From assembly GCA_007131745.1 (NCBI GenBank), contig SLPX01000218.1, positions 1 through 30,285 of the forward strand: DNA of 30,285 nucleotides, given 5' to 3'. Positions 15,391 to 22,772 of the stretch are shown in pieces. The notes beneath the pieces are model-generated. The model did no database searches. It was not told the DNA's origin and worked only from the letters and a program-made list of their open reading frames with translations. Positions within the stretch are counted from its first letter, which is position 1. Each line of letters opens with the position of its first letter. A program made the translations under genes and the position numbers. The DNA comes from Myxococcales bacterium. Lineage in GTDB: Bacteria; Myxococcota; Polyangia; HGW-17; SLPX01.

Positions 15391-15591
15391 ATGTCAAGAA
15401 AACAAACCCGCAGATCAATTTCCGTGCGGGGCGACATCTATGAACGAGTCAAACGTTATTGCGACAATCGCGGTATCAGCATGAGCGCATTCATCGAAGA
15501 ACGAATTCTTGAATTTTTGGGAGGCAATGGAAGCACCCGTCGATCCTCAAAAGATATTCAAGATGAAATAGCTCAGCATTTCACTTTCTAA
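15391..15591 (+). CDS. Ribbon-helix-helix (CopG/Arc-like) DNA-binding protein
   Basis: The 66-residue protein fits the RHH fold: a beta-strand RRSISVRGD, helix A IYERVKRYCDNR, turn GIS, and helix B MSAFIEERILEFLG. A charged tail ending QHFTF follows. Proteins of this class bind DNA as dimers and often repress their own promoter. An AGGAGG ribosome binding site precedes the ATG at 15391; the frame is open upstream to a TTG at 15319, but that part lacks such a site. No toxin gene is adjacent. Upstream, TGAAAT (15333-15338) and ATTTCA (15373-15378) form an inverted repeat, and GTACATG occurs twice, one copy at the start codon. These are possible operators. Confidence 0.85.
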   Translation: MSRKQTRRSISVRGDIYERVKRYCDNRGISMSAFIEERILEFLGGNGSTRRSSKDIQDEIAQHFTF

Positions 15592-15609
15592 AACGCCGCC
15601 TGGATTGAC

Positions 15610-16203
15610 CTATCCGGAAAAGAGGTCAAACCCTGTTTTTCGGAGAAGTCTACAGAGTCTTATAAGCGGCAAACCAATAATCGCCGTTGTATCCTGGGCC
15701 ACCACATTTTCAAACAGGGTTACTCCCCTTGATTCAAACTTGTAGGCCCCGCAACAGTCAAGCGGTGAATCCAACTCTATATATAAAGATATTTCTTTGC
15801 TGTTGAGTTTTCTCATTTTCAGGCGACAAACATCCATTTCTTCGAAAAGCTTGTTTTCCTTGGCATCAAGAACTGCAACTGCAGTAAGGAGACAATGTTC
15901 TTTTCCGGAAAGACTCTTCAATTGCTTTTCGGCTGCTCTAACCGTGTTAGGCTTTCCAAGCAATCCTCCATCTTTTTCAACTCCCTGGTCCGCCCCGATT
16001 ATCAAAGCGTCTTTATAATCCGACATAAGACTCAATGCCTTTTCCCGTGCAAATCTTGCAACTGTTTTTTCAGGTTCTTCCCCCGGTAAAGGGTTTTCGT
16101 CGCATCGAGGAATTGCAACCGAAAAAGCTATTCCTGTTTGTTCCAATTGTCTTCTTTTGTACTTCGACCCGGAGGCCAAAACCAGCACACTGTTTCTTTT
16201 CAT
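15610..16203 (-). CDS. yceF: Maf/YceF-type nucleotide pyrophosphatase
   Basis: The 197-residue protein belongs to the Maf family, which hydrolyses modified or non-canonical nucleoside triphosphates to monophosphates. The N-terminal LASGSKYKRRQLEQ corresponds to the family substrate loop, followed by DENP, IIGADQ and LLGKP. The C-terminal half closely follows E. coli YceF (LDCCGAYKFESRGVTLFE, IIGLPLIRLCRLLR), the m7GTP-preferring subgroup. The ATG at 16203 has GGAGGG upstream and gives the usual length; the frame stays open upstream but would run through a GC-rich hairpin. It is last in the probable comM operon. Confidence 0.93.
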   Translation of the reverse strand: MKRNSVLVLASGSKYKRRQLEQTGIAFSVAIPRCDENPLPGEEPEKTVARFAREKALSLMSDYKDALIIGADQGVEKDGGLLGKPNTVRAAEKQLKSLSGKEHCLLTAVAVLDAKENKLFEEMDVCRLKMRKLNSKEISLYIELDSPLDCCGAYKFESRGVTLFENVVAQDTTAIIGLPLIRLCRLLRKTGFDLFSG

Positions 16204-16233
16204 TTTAACCCTCCACCGGGAGTCTTCATCCAC

Positions 16234-16277
16234 AGTCGGGTGGCCCCGGGAGGACAACCTCCCGGGGCCACCCGACT
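16234..16277. repeat. Perfect 20-bp GC-rich inverted repeat with 4-base loop
   Basis: The arms at 16234-16253 and 16258-16277 are perfectly complementary over 20 bp with loop ACAA. The left arm reads AGTCGGGTGGCCCCGGGAGG. It begins three bases after the stop of the 161-residue protein gene and ends 30 bases before the yceF start. It is far more GC-rich than its surroundings. Neither strand has a T-run after the stem, so it is not a standard intrinsic terminator. Confidence 0.95.
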
Positions 16278-16280
16278 ACT

Positions 16281-16766
16281 TCATTCAGACAGTGCCCAAA
16301 AATACAATGGTTTATTGAAACCCGCTGCGTTCTTTCCTGAAAATTCGCAAAGTTGTTTTACAATCTGCTCCAACCGCCTTGATTGAGAAACTACAAGTGC
16401 ACATCTTCTAGGTCCAATTTTTTCCATTCTTTCACATTCCATCAAGAGTCCCCTCAGGGCCAGGTTGGCGCAGGATGCTTCCACCAGACACCTGAGCAAC
16501 ATTTCCGTCTGCCCGCTTCGAACGGCTTCATCCACCCAATGGAGAATACGAAAAGCCGCCCAAACCATGGATCTACAGACAATGTTATTTTCCGAAAAAG
16601 TTTCATCCACAAGGTCTTCGGTCATGCGCGCCAGAACAAATGCGGCTTTACGAACTCTCTTACTAATTTCATCGGCCAACAGAGGAGCCCGCGTTTCTTT
16701 TTTTTCCAATTTTCCCCCTAAAATCCCTTTCTTCTTATTTTCCATCACCTGCTGTGCTGTTTTCAT
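16281..16766 (-). CDS. Helical protein of unknown function, translationally coupled to comM
   Basis: The 161-residue protein is basic at the N-terminus (QQVMENKKKGILGGKLEKKE), then mostly amphipathic helices: RKAAFVLARMTEDLVDETF, CRSMVWAAFRILHWVDEAV, MLLRCLVEASCANLALRGLL and SRRLEQIVKQLCEF. It looks like a four-helix bundle. No catalytic motif or membrane segment is visible. The ATG at 16766 overlaps the comM stop as ATGA, with AGGTGG at ideal spacing; an upstream in-frame GTG at 16775 is less likely. The overlap implies coupled synthesis with ComM, so a functional link to DNA branch migration or recombination is a reasonable guess, though unproven. Confidence 0.82.
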   Translation of the reverse strand: MKTAQQVMENKKKGILGGKLEKKETRAPLLADEISKRVRKAAFVLARMTEDLVDETFSENNIVCRSMVWAAFRILHWVDEAVRSGQTEMLLRCLVEASCANLALRGLLMECERMEKIGPRRCALVVSQSRRLEQIVKQLCEFSGKNAAGFNKPLYFWALSE

Positions 16767-18331
16767 GATGCCCACCTCATCTTTCCGGAATTTTTACCTT
16801 TGCTTGTTTGATATTCCCAATCCAGGGAACGATATCGAATAGCTTCCGCTACATGTTCGGGCAGGATTTTTTCTTTTTCCTCCAGATCCGCTATCGTCCT
16901 CGAAACTTTTATGATTCTATGCACCGCGCGGACACTTAATCCCAAACGATCCACCCCTTTTTTTAAAATCTTTTCAGTTCTGTCCTCGAGAAAACAATAC
17001 TGTTTTAGATGCGTTACATTCATCTGCGAATTCTTCTGAATCGAGTTTTCTCCTTCTCTTCGAAACCTGAACCTTTGTATCGTACGGGCTTGTTCAACTT
17101 TTTGTCTTACAGAAGCAGTATTTTCGCCCTTACCGGCATTTTTTAATTCCTCGTAGGTAAGGCGCGGAACTTCTAACTGGAGATCTATCCTGTCCAAAAG
17201 AGGTCCGCTCAACTTGTTTCTATAACGGGAGATCCTATTGTCGCTGCAAACACAAGTTTTCAGAGAATCTCCAAGGTGCCCGCAAGGACACGGATTCAAA
17301 GCTAACACCAACAGGACATCCGCAGGAAAGGCAACAGTCTGCTTGATTCTACAAATCGTAATTTTCTTTTCTTCCAAGGGTTGGCGCAAGGCTTCAAGAG
17401 AAGACCTGTTGAATTCCAAAACTTCGTCTAGAAACAGAACCCCGTTGTGAGCAAGGGACAATTCCCCCGGCCTGGGGTTTGATCCTCCGCCTAACAATGC
17501 TGCAGTGCTTATGGTGTGATGAGGAGACCGAAAAGGCCTCATCTGCATCATGTCGGCCCTGTTCAACAAACCCGACACTGAATAGATTTTTGTACATTCA
17601 AGCGCTTCCCTGACCGTCATTTGGGGCAAAATCCCTGGAAGTCGGTGCGCCAGCATGCTTTTCCCGGAGCCGGGCGGACCTACCATCAAAAGATTATGCC
17701 CCCCTGCTGCAGCTACACAAAGCGCTCTTTTCGTTCCCTGTTGTCCGCGCACATCCTCCAAATCCGGCGGTTGTATCTTAGGTTGCCTGAACTCTCCCAT
17801 TTTCGCTCGCGGCAACTCCCTTACGCCGTTGAAAAACCCCTCTATTTCAGAAAGGCTTCTTCCCTCGTAAACCTCGACTCCTGGACAAAGCGCAGCTTCA
17901 GACCCATTTTCCGACGGTACTATCAACTTATGAACACCCATTTCCTTTGCAAGAAGAGCTATCGGGAGAGCACCCCGACAAGGCCTGAGATATCCGTCGA
18001 GCGAAAGCTCCCCCATGACCAAAATTCCATCAAACTTTTCTTTGGGAATGAAGCCAAGTCCCGCCAAAATTGCTAGGGCGATGGGAAGATCAAAAGCCGA
18101 TGTATCTTTACGAACCTCAGCGGGAGCCAGATTAACGGTTATTTTTCGCGCGGGAATGTCATAGCCTGAATTCACCAAAGCTGATCTGACTCTTACCCTG
18201 CCTTCGGAAACAGCTGTAGTAGGCAATCCCACAAGATGATATCCAGGCAACCCCCCTCCTACATCGACTTCTATTTCCACGGGAAAAGCATCGACTCCGG
18301 CTATATCTGCGCTGTATATTTTTACATGCAT
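16763..18331 (-). CDS. comM: ComM/YifB family AAA+ ATPase (Mg-chelatase-like)
   Basis: The 522-residue product has the YifB N-terminal domain (MHVKIYSADIAGVDAFPVEI, GLPGYHLVGLPTTAVSEGRV). A Mg-chelatase-type AAA+ core follows with Walker A GPPGSGKS, Walker B GVLFLDEVLEF, and the Cys-rich insert NPCPCGHLGDSLKTCVC preceding the arginine-bearing segment LDRIDLQLEVPR. The C-terminal helical domain ends in LPEHVAEAIRYRSLD. In transformable bacteria ComM is a hexameric helicase that promotes branch migration during uptake-linked recombination. The ATG at 18331 matches the family N-terminus; the open frame extends 12 codons upstream. A promoter with a LexA-like palindrome lies just upstream. Confidence 0.95.
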   Translation of the reverse strand: MHVKIYSADIAGVDAFPVEIEVDVGGGLPGYHLVGLPTTAVSEGRVRVRSALVNSGYDIPARKITVNLAPAEVRKDTSAFDLPIALAILAGLGFIPKEKFDGILVMGELSLDGYLRPCRGALPIALLAKEMGVHKLIVPSENGSEAALCPGVEVYEGRSLSEIEGFFNGVRELPRAKMGEFRQPKIQPPDLEDVRGQQGTKRALCVAAAGGHNLLMVGPPGSGKSMLAHRLPGILPQMTVREALECTKIYSVSGLLNRADMMQMRPFRSPHHTISTAALLGGGSNPRPGELSLAHNGVLFLDEVLEFNRSSLEALRQPLEEKKITICRIKQTVAFPADVLLVLALNPCPCGHLGDSLKTCVCSDNRISRYRNKLSGPLLDRIDLQLEVPRLTYEELKNAGKGENTASVRQKVEQARTIQRFRFRREGENSIQKNSQMNVTHLKQYCFLEDRTEKILKKGVDRLGLSVRAVHRIIKVSRTIADLEEKEKILPEHVAEAIRYRSLDWEYQTSKGKNSGKMRWAS

Positions 18332-18375
18332 ACTCTGCTTTAGATGCAAAGCTCGGACCACTGGCAACTATTTGA

Positions 18376-18412
18376 ATTTTAATGGATTTATCCGCCCTGA
18401 ACAATTGTTCAG
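18376..18412 (-). promoter_or_regulatory. comM promoter with overlapping LexA-like palindrome
   Basis: On the minus strand TTGTTC (18399-18404), a 17-base spacer and TAAAAT (18376-18381) form a plausible promoter 45 bases before the comM ATG. The -35 lies inside a perfect 16-bp palindrome CTGAACAATTGTTCAG (18397-18412). This contains GAAC-N4-GTTC, the core of Gram-positive and myxobacterial-type LexA boxes. Against the myxobacterial pattern as I remember it (CTRHAMRYBYGTTCAGS), 15 of 17 positions agree. The palindrome is certain; the LexA assignment is inference. Confidence 0.65.
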
Positions 18413-18428
18413 TGGTGAGAAAAACAGA

Positions 18429-19253
18429 CTATTCAGGTCTTTGAACAGGTTCAAAAGGCAAACCGGGAAGATCTTCGCACTCAAGCCAACGCTTTTCAAG
18501 TCCATGGGGTGGTTCCAGTTCAAAGGCTTCTTCGGGGATATCCACGTTTAAGCTTTGTGACAAAAATCTAATGATCACGTCCGCTTTCTTTTGCGGGTGT
18601 TTATAATGGGTCCTCCGGGCAACCCATAACCCTCTTTCAAGTTCAAAGTCCCTGGCAGACAGTGTAAGAAGCGTCTTACCATTTTCGTCTCTTATTCGGG
18701 TTCCGGTAATTTGCCAACTCCCTTCCCCTTTTTTTAAGTAAATCTCCTGAGTTACTCCCCTTTTCCTGTTTTCAAGGCTAAGGATTTCCCTTCCTTTACA
18801 CTTATCCCATTTAACCTCCGCAGTGTCATGCTGCAATAGAGGAACTCCTCCCATCAAAACAACCGCTACCTGATCTCCGGTCAGCGGAATGTTGAAAACT
18901 CTTGCGATATTACAGGGAGTGGCAGGACCTTCGTAAACAATGTGTTCCTTAAAATCTATCGACCTGAAACGGGATCCGTCCGAAACCAGGATAGCTACCG
19001 TATTGTCCATGACGGTTGCTTCAAATCTCAGCTTCCCCTCCTTTTCCGCCAATATATATACCTTTAGTTTTACCCTTCCCTCTTTGGTGAATTGGTCGGC
19101 GTTTACAACAGCTCTTATTGATTGAGCGCTGCTGTTTCTTTTTCTTACGTCGTTTACAAGATCCCGGGCAGAAGGAGGCGGGTAGGTCCGCCTGATAGTG
19201 CAGCATCCGGATACGAACAATAATACCAATACAAAGAATGAACTTTTCTTCAC
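18429..19253 (-). CDS. LolB-like/DUF4292-type outer membrane lipoprotein
   Basis: The 274-residue protein begins MKKSSFFVLVLLFVSGCC, a clean lipoprotein signal with lipobox VSGC. The mature part has alternating strands with features of the LolA/LolB and DUF4292 fold: VRKRNSSAQSIRAVVNAD, KLRFEATVMDNTVAILVSDG, IPEEAFELEPP at the end. Such proteins handle lipoproteins or lipids at the outer membrane. The GTG start at 19253 overlaps the stop of the TPR lipoprotein gene, so the two are cotranslated. In many deltaproteobacteria a TPR lipoprotein and a DUF4292/LolB-like gene are neighbours, which supports the assignment. Confidence 0.82.
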   Translation of the reverse strand: MKKSSFFVLVLLFVSGCCTIRRTYPPPSARDLVNDVRKRNSSAQSIRAVVNADQFTKEGRVKLKVYILAEKEGKLRFEATVMDNTVAILVSDGSRFRSIDFKEHIVYEGPATPCNIARVFNIPLTGDQVAVVLMGGVPLLQHDTAEVKWDKCKGREILSLENRKRGVTQEIYLKKGEGSWQITGTRIRDENGKTLLTLSARDFELERGLWVARRTHYKHPQKKADVIIRFLSQSLNVDIPEEAFELEPPHGLEKRWLECEDLPGLPFEPVQRPE

Positions 19254-20938
19254 TTTTTCACCAACACTTCCAGTCTCTTTTCCACAGCTTTTTTTATCCG
19301 AGGAAACGGTTTTTTTTTCAAAGCTGCTTTATATTTTTCTATTGCACTTTCAACCATACCTTTATTCTCTTCGATTCTTCCTGCGTGATAAAGAATTTCG
19401 GGTTCGTTAGGCATAATTTTTAGGGCTTTATCAATATACTTCTTCGCTCGGCGGATATCTCCGTTCTTGAAATGTATCCATGCAAGGGAATCCATCAACA
19501 TCGGGTCAAACGGCCTAAAAGCAATTGCTTGTCTCATTAACCCGATCCCCGTCGACAGGTTGATTTGCTGATTTGCGTATATGTAGCCGATCAAATTCAA
19601 CGCGAGGTAATTCCCGGGCGACACGGAGAGCATTTTTTTCGCTTTTTCAACAGCCTCTTCATGGCTGCCGGCGGCTTCCAAAACCAAAGCGGATCTATAT
19701 AGAGCTTCTTCTTCCAGCCCCTTACTTTTTACCTTGTTTTCAAATTTTCTTCTTAGGCTTCCTCTCTCGCCACATTCAGCCTCGATGTAGGCCAGGGATG
19801 TCAATCTCCCCAATGTCTCTTCCATGTCCATGGATCGCAACTTTTTCAAACCGCGTTCACACTCACCCCATCTCAAATAGATATTTACAAGAGCGCTGAT
19901 GGCACCACTTTGTTTTCTTTCATCTTCAAATGCTTCCATCGCCAGTTTTTCAGCTTGTTCAAAATTTCCCTCAAGGATCATCATTTCTATTTCAACAAGA
20001 AAAACCTCCTCGGAGCGGGAATCCATCTCGCGCGCCTGTGAGATAAGGTCACGTGCTTCCTTGAAAAAACCATGTTCCAGGTGTTTTTCAGCGATGAACG
20101 CCCAATATGACGGCGACCCGTGGGATTTCATCCCATTCAGAAAATCAAACGCCTGGCTTTTTTTTCCATGATAAAGATAAAAACTCCACAAAACCCGAGC
20201 TGTTGAAATATCATCATCATCCATTTCCAGTGCTTTTTTAAGATATTTCTCAGCAGCGGCCCTATTCCCTGTTGCGTGTTTCAAGTAGGCAGATTCAAGA
20301 TATGCTCTTCCGTACCATGGAAATCGGCGGATCAATTTTTCAAGGTATTTTTTCCCTTTTGCATGTTTTCCCATTCTCCTTTTCAAGGAACCCAAAGCCA
20401 TCAAGGCCGCCGCATCGTCTACATCTAATTTCAACAGCTTTTCGTATACATTGATCTCATATTTTCTCCCACCGGTCACCTGATGGTATCTTGCCTTGAC
20501 CCAATATACTTCCTTCCAGTCGGGAGCTTTTTTTAGCGCTTTCTGCAAGAATTTTTTCGCGGAACTCATTTCCCCGGACATCATGTCAACCAACGCTGAA
20601 ACCAGATAAATATCCGGAAGATCAGGCCTCCTTTTCTTTGCCTGTTTCAGCATTCTTCTGGCATCTTCATACCGTTCCATTTGGAGCAATAGGCGGGCAG
20701 CAGAAACTCTCAAATACGCGGATTCAGGATCTTGTCGAACAGCGTTCAACGCGTCCTGTAGAGCCTTGTCCGGCTTTCCTCGAAGTTGCCATAGCGTGCT
20801 GCTCAAAAACCCGGCATAAGCATCTTTGGATGGATATCGTTTCTTTACGGGAGTCTGAATTCGTCCGCATCCAGAACAAACAAACAACAAAACGACTACT
20901 GCCCAAAGCGAAGAACATCGAGCTTTTGACAATACCAC
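19250..20938 (-). CDS. Multi-TPR lipoprotein
   Basis: I place the start at GTG 20938 (AAGG eight bases upstream), giving 562 residues with a normal signal SSLWAVVVLLFVCSGC and lipobox CSGC. An in-frame ATG at 21064 would add 42 residues before the signal, which is unusual for a lipoprotein, but cannot be excluded. The mature protein is almost entirely TPRs from residue about 40 to the end, with typical units such as KALQDALNAVRQDPESAYLR and AKKYIDKALKIMPNEPEILY. It is likely an outer-membrane-associated scaffold. The LolB-like lipoprotein gene follows with overlapping stop and start, so the two probably act together in envelope assembly. Confidence 0.87.
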   Translation of the reverse strand: MVLSKARCSSLWAVVVLLFVCSGCGRIQTPVKKRYPSKDAYAGFLSSTLWQLRGKPDKALQDALNAVRQDPESAYLRVSAARLLLQMERYEDARRMLKQAKKRRPDLPDIYLVSALVDMMSGEMSSAKKFLQKALKKAPDWKEVYWVKARYHQVTGGRKYEINVYEKLLKLDVDDAAALMALGSLKRRMGKHAKGKKYLEKLIRRFPWYGRAYLESAYLKHATGNRAAAEKYLKKALEMDDDDISTARVLWSFYLYHGKKSQAFDFLNGMKSHGSPSYWAFIAEKHLEHGFFKEARDLISQAREMDSRSEEVFLVEIEMMILEGNFEQAEKLAMEAFEDERKQSGAISALVNIYLRWGECERGLKKLRSMDMEETLGRLTSLAYIEAECGERGSLRRKFENKVKSKGLEEEALYRSALVLEAAGSHEEAVEKAKKMLSVSPGNYLALNLIGYIYANQQINLSTGIGLMRQAIAFRPFDPMLMDSLAWIHFKNGDIRRAKKYIDKALKIMPNEPEILYHAGRIEENKGMVESAIEKYKAALKKKPFPRIKKAVEKRLEVLVKK

Positions 20939-21123
20939 TGTGGAAACCTTTTTCCATAGGTCTATTGATGACTGTAGATTTTCCGATTCTATTCCAAACA
21001 TTTGTTCTTGTGGTAAAATCTCTACCAAAGATTCTTTGCTCACAGGACCTATAGCTTCACCCATTACAAAGGAGTCCTGTTATTCGTTACGATCTTTATC
21101 TCAGGTTCGACAAAGACACAACA

Positions 21124-21606
21124 ATGCCCTTTGATAACCTTGTCGACAATATTGAAGAAGAGGTAACGGCTTTACCTGAAGGAAAGAAAGCTATCGAAAA
21201 AAGTGGTAACTTGATCGAGTTTTCTGCTTTTCCTCCCAAAATTTCCGAAGATGAAGATTCCAAAAACGTCTCCGGATTGGATTTCACCATTCCCACTGGT
21301 TTGTTGGAAGAGCAGGCTCGTACCATGGTGGAGTTTATCCTTGAGCTGAGTGTAAAACTGAAAATGACAACATTTGACCCTCAGCTCGGTCGGACTGTAG
21401 CGTCCTGCGACTCTGAGATCATTGTTTCTCACTGGAAAGTTCAAAACGACTATATTCTTACAACCATGGGATCGAACGGCTCTACAACCGGCGGCGGAGC
21501 GTATTATCCTGACTATTCAGGTGGTCTCAGTTCTTCTGCAAGATTTTGGATTTTTGTCGGCGGGTTGATTGGAGTCCTTCTTTTATTCATTCGTTACTGC
21601 ATTTGA
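21124..21606 (+). CDS. Tail-anchored protein of unknown function
   Basis: The 160-residue protein has a polar N-terminal part with acidic stretches (NIEEEVTALPEGKK, ISEDEDSKN) and a short Gly/Ser/Tyr-rich linker (GGGAYYPDYSGGLSSS). One C-terminal membrane segment, FWIFVGGLIGVLLLFIRYCI, ends at the last residue, which suggests a tail anchor with the bulk in the cytoplasm. No ribosome binding site is obvious before the ATG. It diverges from the TPR lipoprotein gene, and its stop overlaps the end of the convergent flippase-like gene by 20 bases. I recognise no family. Confidence 0.72.
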   Translation: MPFDNLVDNIEEEVTALPEGKKAIEKSGNLIEFSAFPPKISEDEDSKNVSGLDFTIPTGLLEEQARTMVEFILELSVKLKMTTFDPQLGRTVASCDSEIIVSHWKVQNDYILTTMGSNGSTTGGGAYYPDYSGGLSSSARFWIFVGGLIGVLLLFIRYCI

Positions 21607-22576
21607 AATTTTTTTCCTGATTCATCCGCCAAAATGCCGGCCCCACCCGCCAACGCATCCATCCCATCATCAATAACCCAACAGCCACTCCAAACCAAAG
21701 CGTTGCCAGGCGGATGAGAATCGTGGCTGCAACGGCAATCGTTCTTGTAGCGCCTTTAACTGTTTCCAAAATCAACGCTATCATTCCACCCTCGGTAACA
21801 CCGAGACCTCCGGGAAGAAAACTCAATGCTCCGGCAGCTGTGCTGACGGAATAAACCATAAAAGCAGTGAACAACTCCGCCTGCAAACCGGGAAATCCCC
21901 TCAACAAGAAAAAAAAGGCCAAAGCTTCAAGAGACCATCCGAAAACACTCAATAAACATCCTACAAACAACGGCCATGGCTTAACAAGGCTTTTCATGTT
22001 TCGGTAGAAACCTTTCATTTTTTCTGAAACACTCCCCATGCGGGGCAGGCGGGCTATAAGACTCAACATACCTAAACACAGCCTTTCAGATGACACGACA
22101 ACAAGAGAAACCAATACAGCCGCTCCTCCCACGGCTACAACCACTCGTGCGGACGTAAATGAAGCAACTCCTACAAGCGCTAAAAACAGCACCCCAATCA
22201 GGTCGGTGACTCTCTCGGCTACCACAACGGATGTGGTCTTGGTCATAGGAACACCGTCCGAACATTTCAATAAATACGCCTTGAGCACTTCTCCTATTTT
22301 TCCAGGCGTCACGGACATAACCAAGCCGGAAAGGAAAACACCCAGACTTCTGGGCCAAGCAACGGAAATATCGAGATGGGTTAAATAGAAATGCCATTTC
22401 AAAAAACGAAAAAAATAATTTCCGCAAGTCAACAGGCACGCCCAAAGAAATATTTTCGCTTCAAATGTAGCCAGGGTTTTCCAAAGCTTATCAATATCAG
22501 CAAAAAACGATACCCCCGAGTAAACCACAACGGCCAAGAAAAGCGAAATTATTAGTTTTTTCAATATGTTTTTCAA
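21587..22576 (-). CDS. Flippase-like membrane protein (LPG synthase TM / UPF0104 family)
   Basis: The 329-residue product has about eight hydrophobic segments and the family hallmarks FFRFLKWHFYL, GLVMSVTPGKIGEVLKAYLL, VVAERVTDLIGVLFL and SFLPGGLGVTEGGMIALI. Members are related to the membrane part of MprF and to AglD, and are thought to move or transfer lipid-linked groups. I start it at TTG 22576 with AGGA upstream; the open frame reaches GTG 22660, but the extra part is hydrophilic, Cys/Arg-rich and contains a candidate promoter. It is transcribed alone, divergent from pilC. Confidence 0.88.
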   Translation of the reverse strand: MKNILKKLIISLFLAVVVYSGVSFFADIDKLWKTLATFEAKIFLWACLLTCGNYFFRFLKWHFYLTHLDISVAWPRSLGVFLSGLVMSVTPGKIGEVLKAYLLKCSDGVPMTKTTSVVVAERVTDLIGVLFLALVGVASFTSARVVVAVGGAAVLVSLVVVSSERLCLGMLSLIARLPRMGSVSEKMKGFYRNMKSLVKPWPLFVGCLLSVFGWSLEALAFFFLLRGFPGLQAELFTAFMVYSVSTAAGALSFLPGGLGVTEGGMIALILETVKGATRTIAVAATILIRLATLWFGVAVGLLMMGWMRWRVGPAFWRMNQEKNFKCSNE

Positions 22577-22624
22577 TTCGACTATTCCTGTGCCACAAAC
22601 AAGCGAACTTCTTGGACCTTTTTT

Positions 22625-22654
22625 TACATAATTGTGCCGCCGACAAATTGACAA
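22625..22654 (-). promoter_or_regulatory. Candidate promoter of the flippase-like gene
   Basis: On the minus strand TTGTCA (22649-22654), an 18-base spacer and TATGTA (22625-22630) lie about 50 bases before the preferred TTG start. This supports the shorter gene model. Confidence 0.4.
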
Positions 22655-22702
22655 AACCACACATTCAGGTCGACCAAGCGGTTTTATCCTTTTCTTGTCT
22701 TT

Positions 22703-22732
22703 TTGCTAATGCTTTTATGTGATGATATCATC
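22703..22732 (+). promoter_or_regulatory. pilC promoter with 12-bp palindrome over the -10
   Basis: TTGCTA (22703-22708), 17 bases and TATCAT (22726-22731) precede the pilC start by 42 bases. The -10 lies within the perfect palindrome GATGATATCATC (22721-22732), which could be an operator. Confidence 0.55.
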
Positions 22733-22772
22733 GTCTAAACTGTTGCTTGAATGATCTCACAGGAGAGCACTG

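Noticed and set aside
16204..16257. Longer N-terminus for the Maf/YceF protein
   Set aside because: It would translate the GC-rich hairpin arm and is not part of the family; ATG 16203 has GGAGGG.
16234..16277. GC-rich inverted repeat as IS terminal repeats or a standard terminator
   Set aside because: There is no transposase or target duplication, the loop is only four bases, and no T-run follows on either strand.
18441..18454. TTGAACAGGTTCAA as a second LexA-like site
   Set aside because: The half-site spacing is two bases instead of four and it lies inside the coding end of the LolB-like gene.
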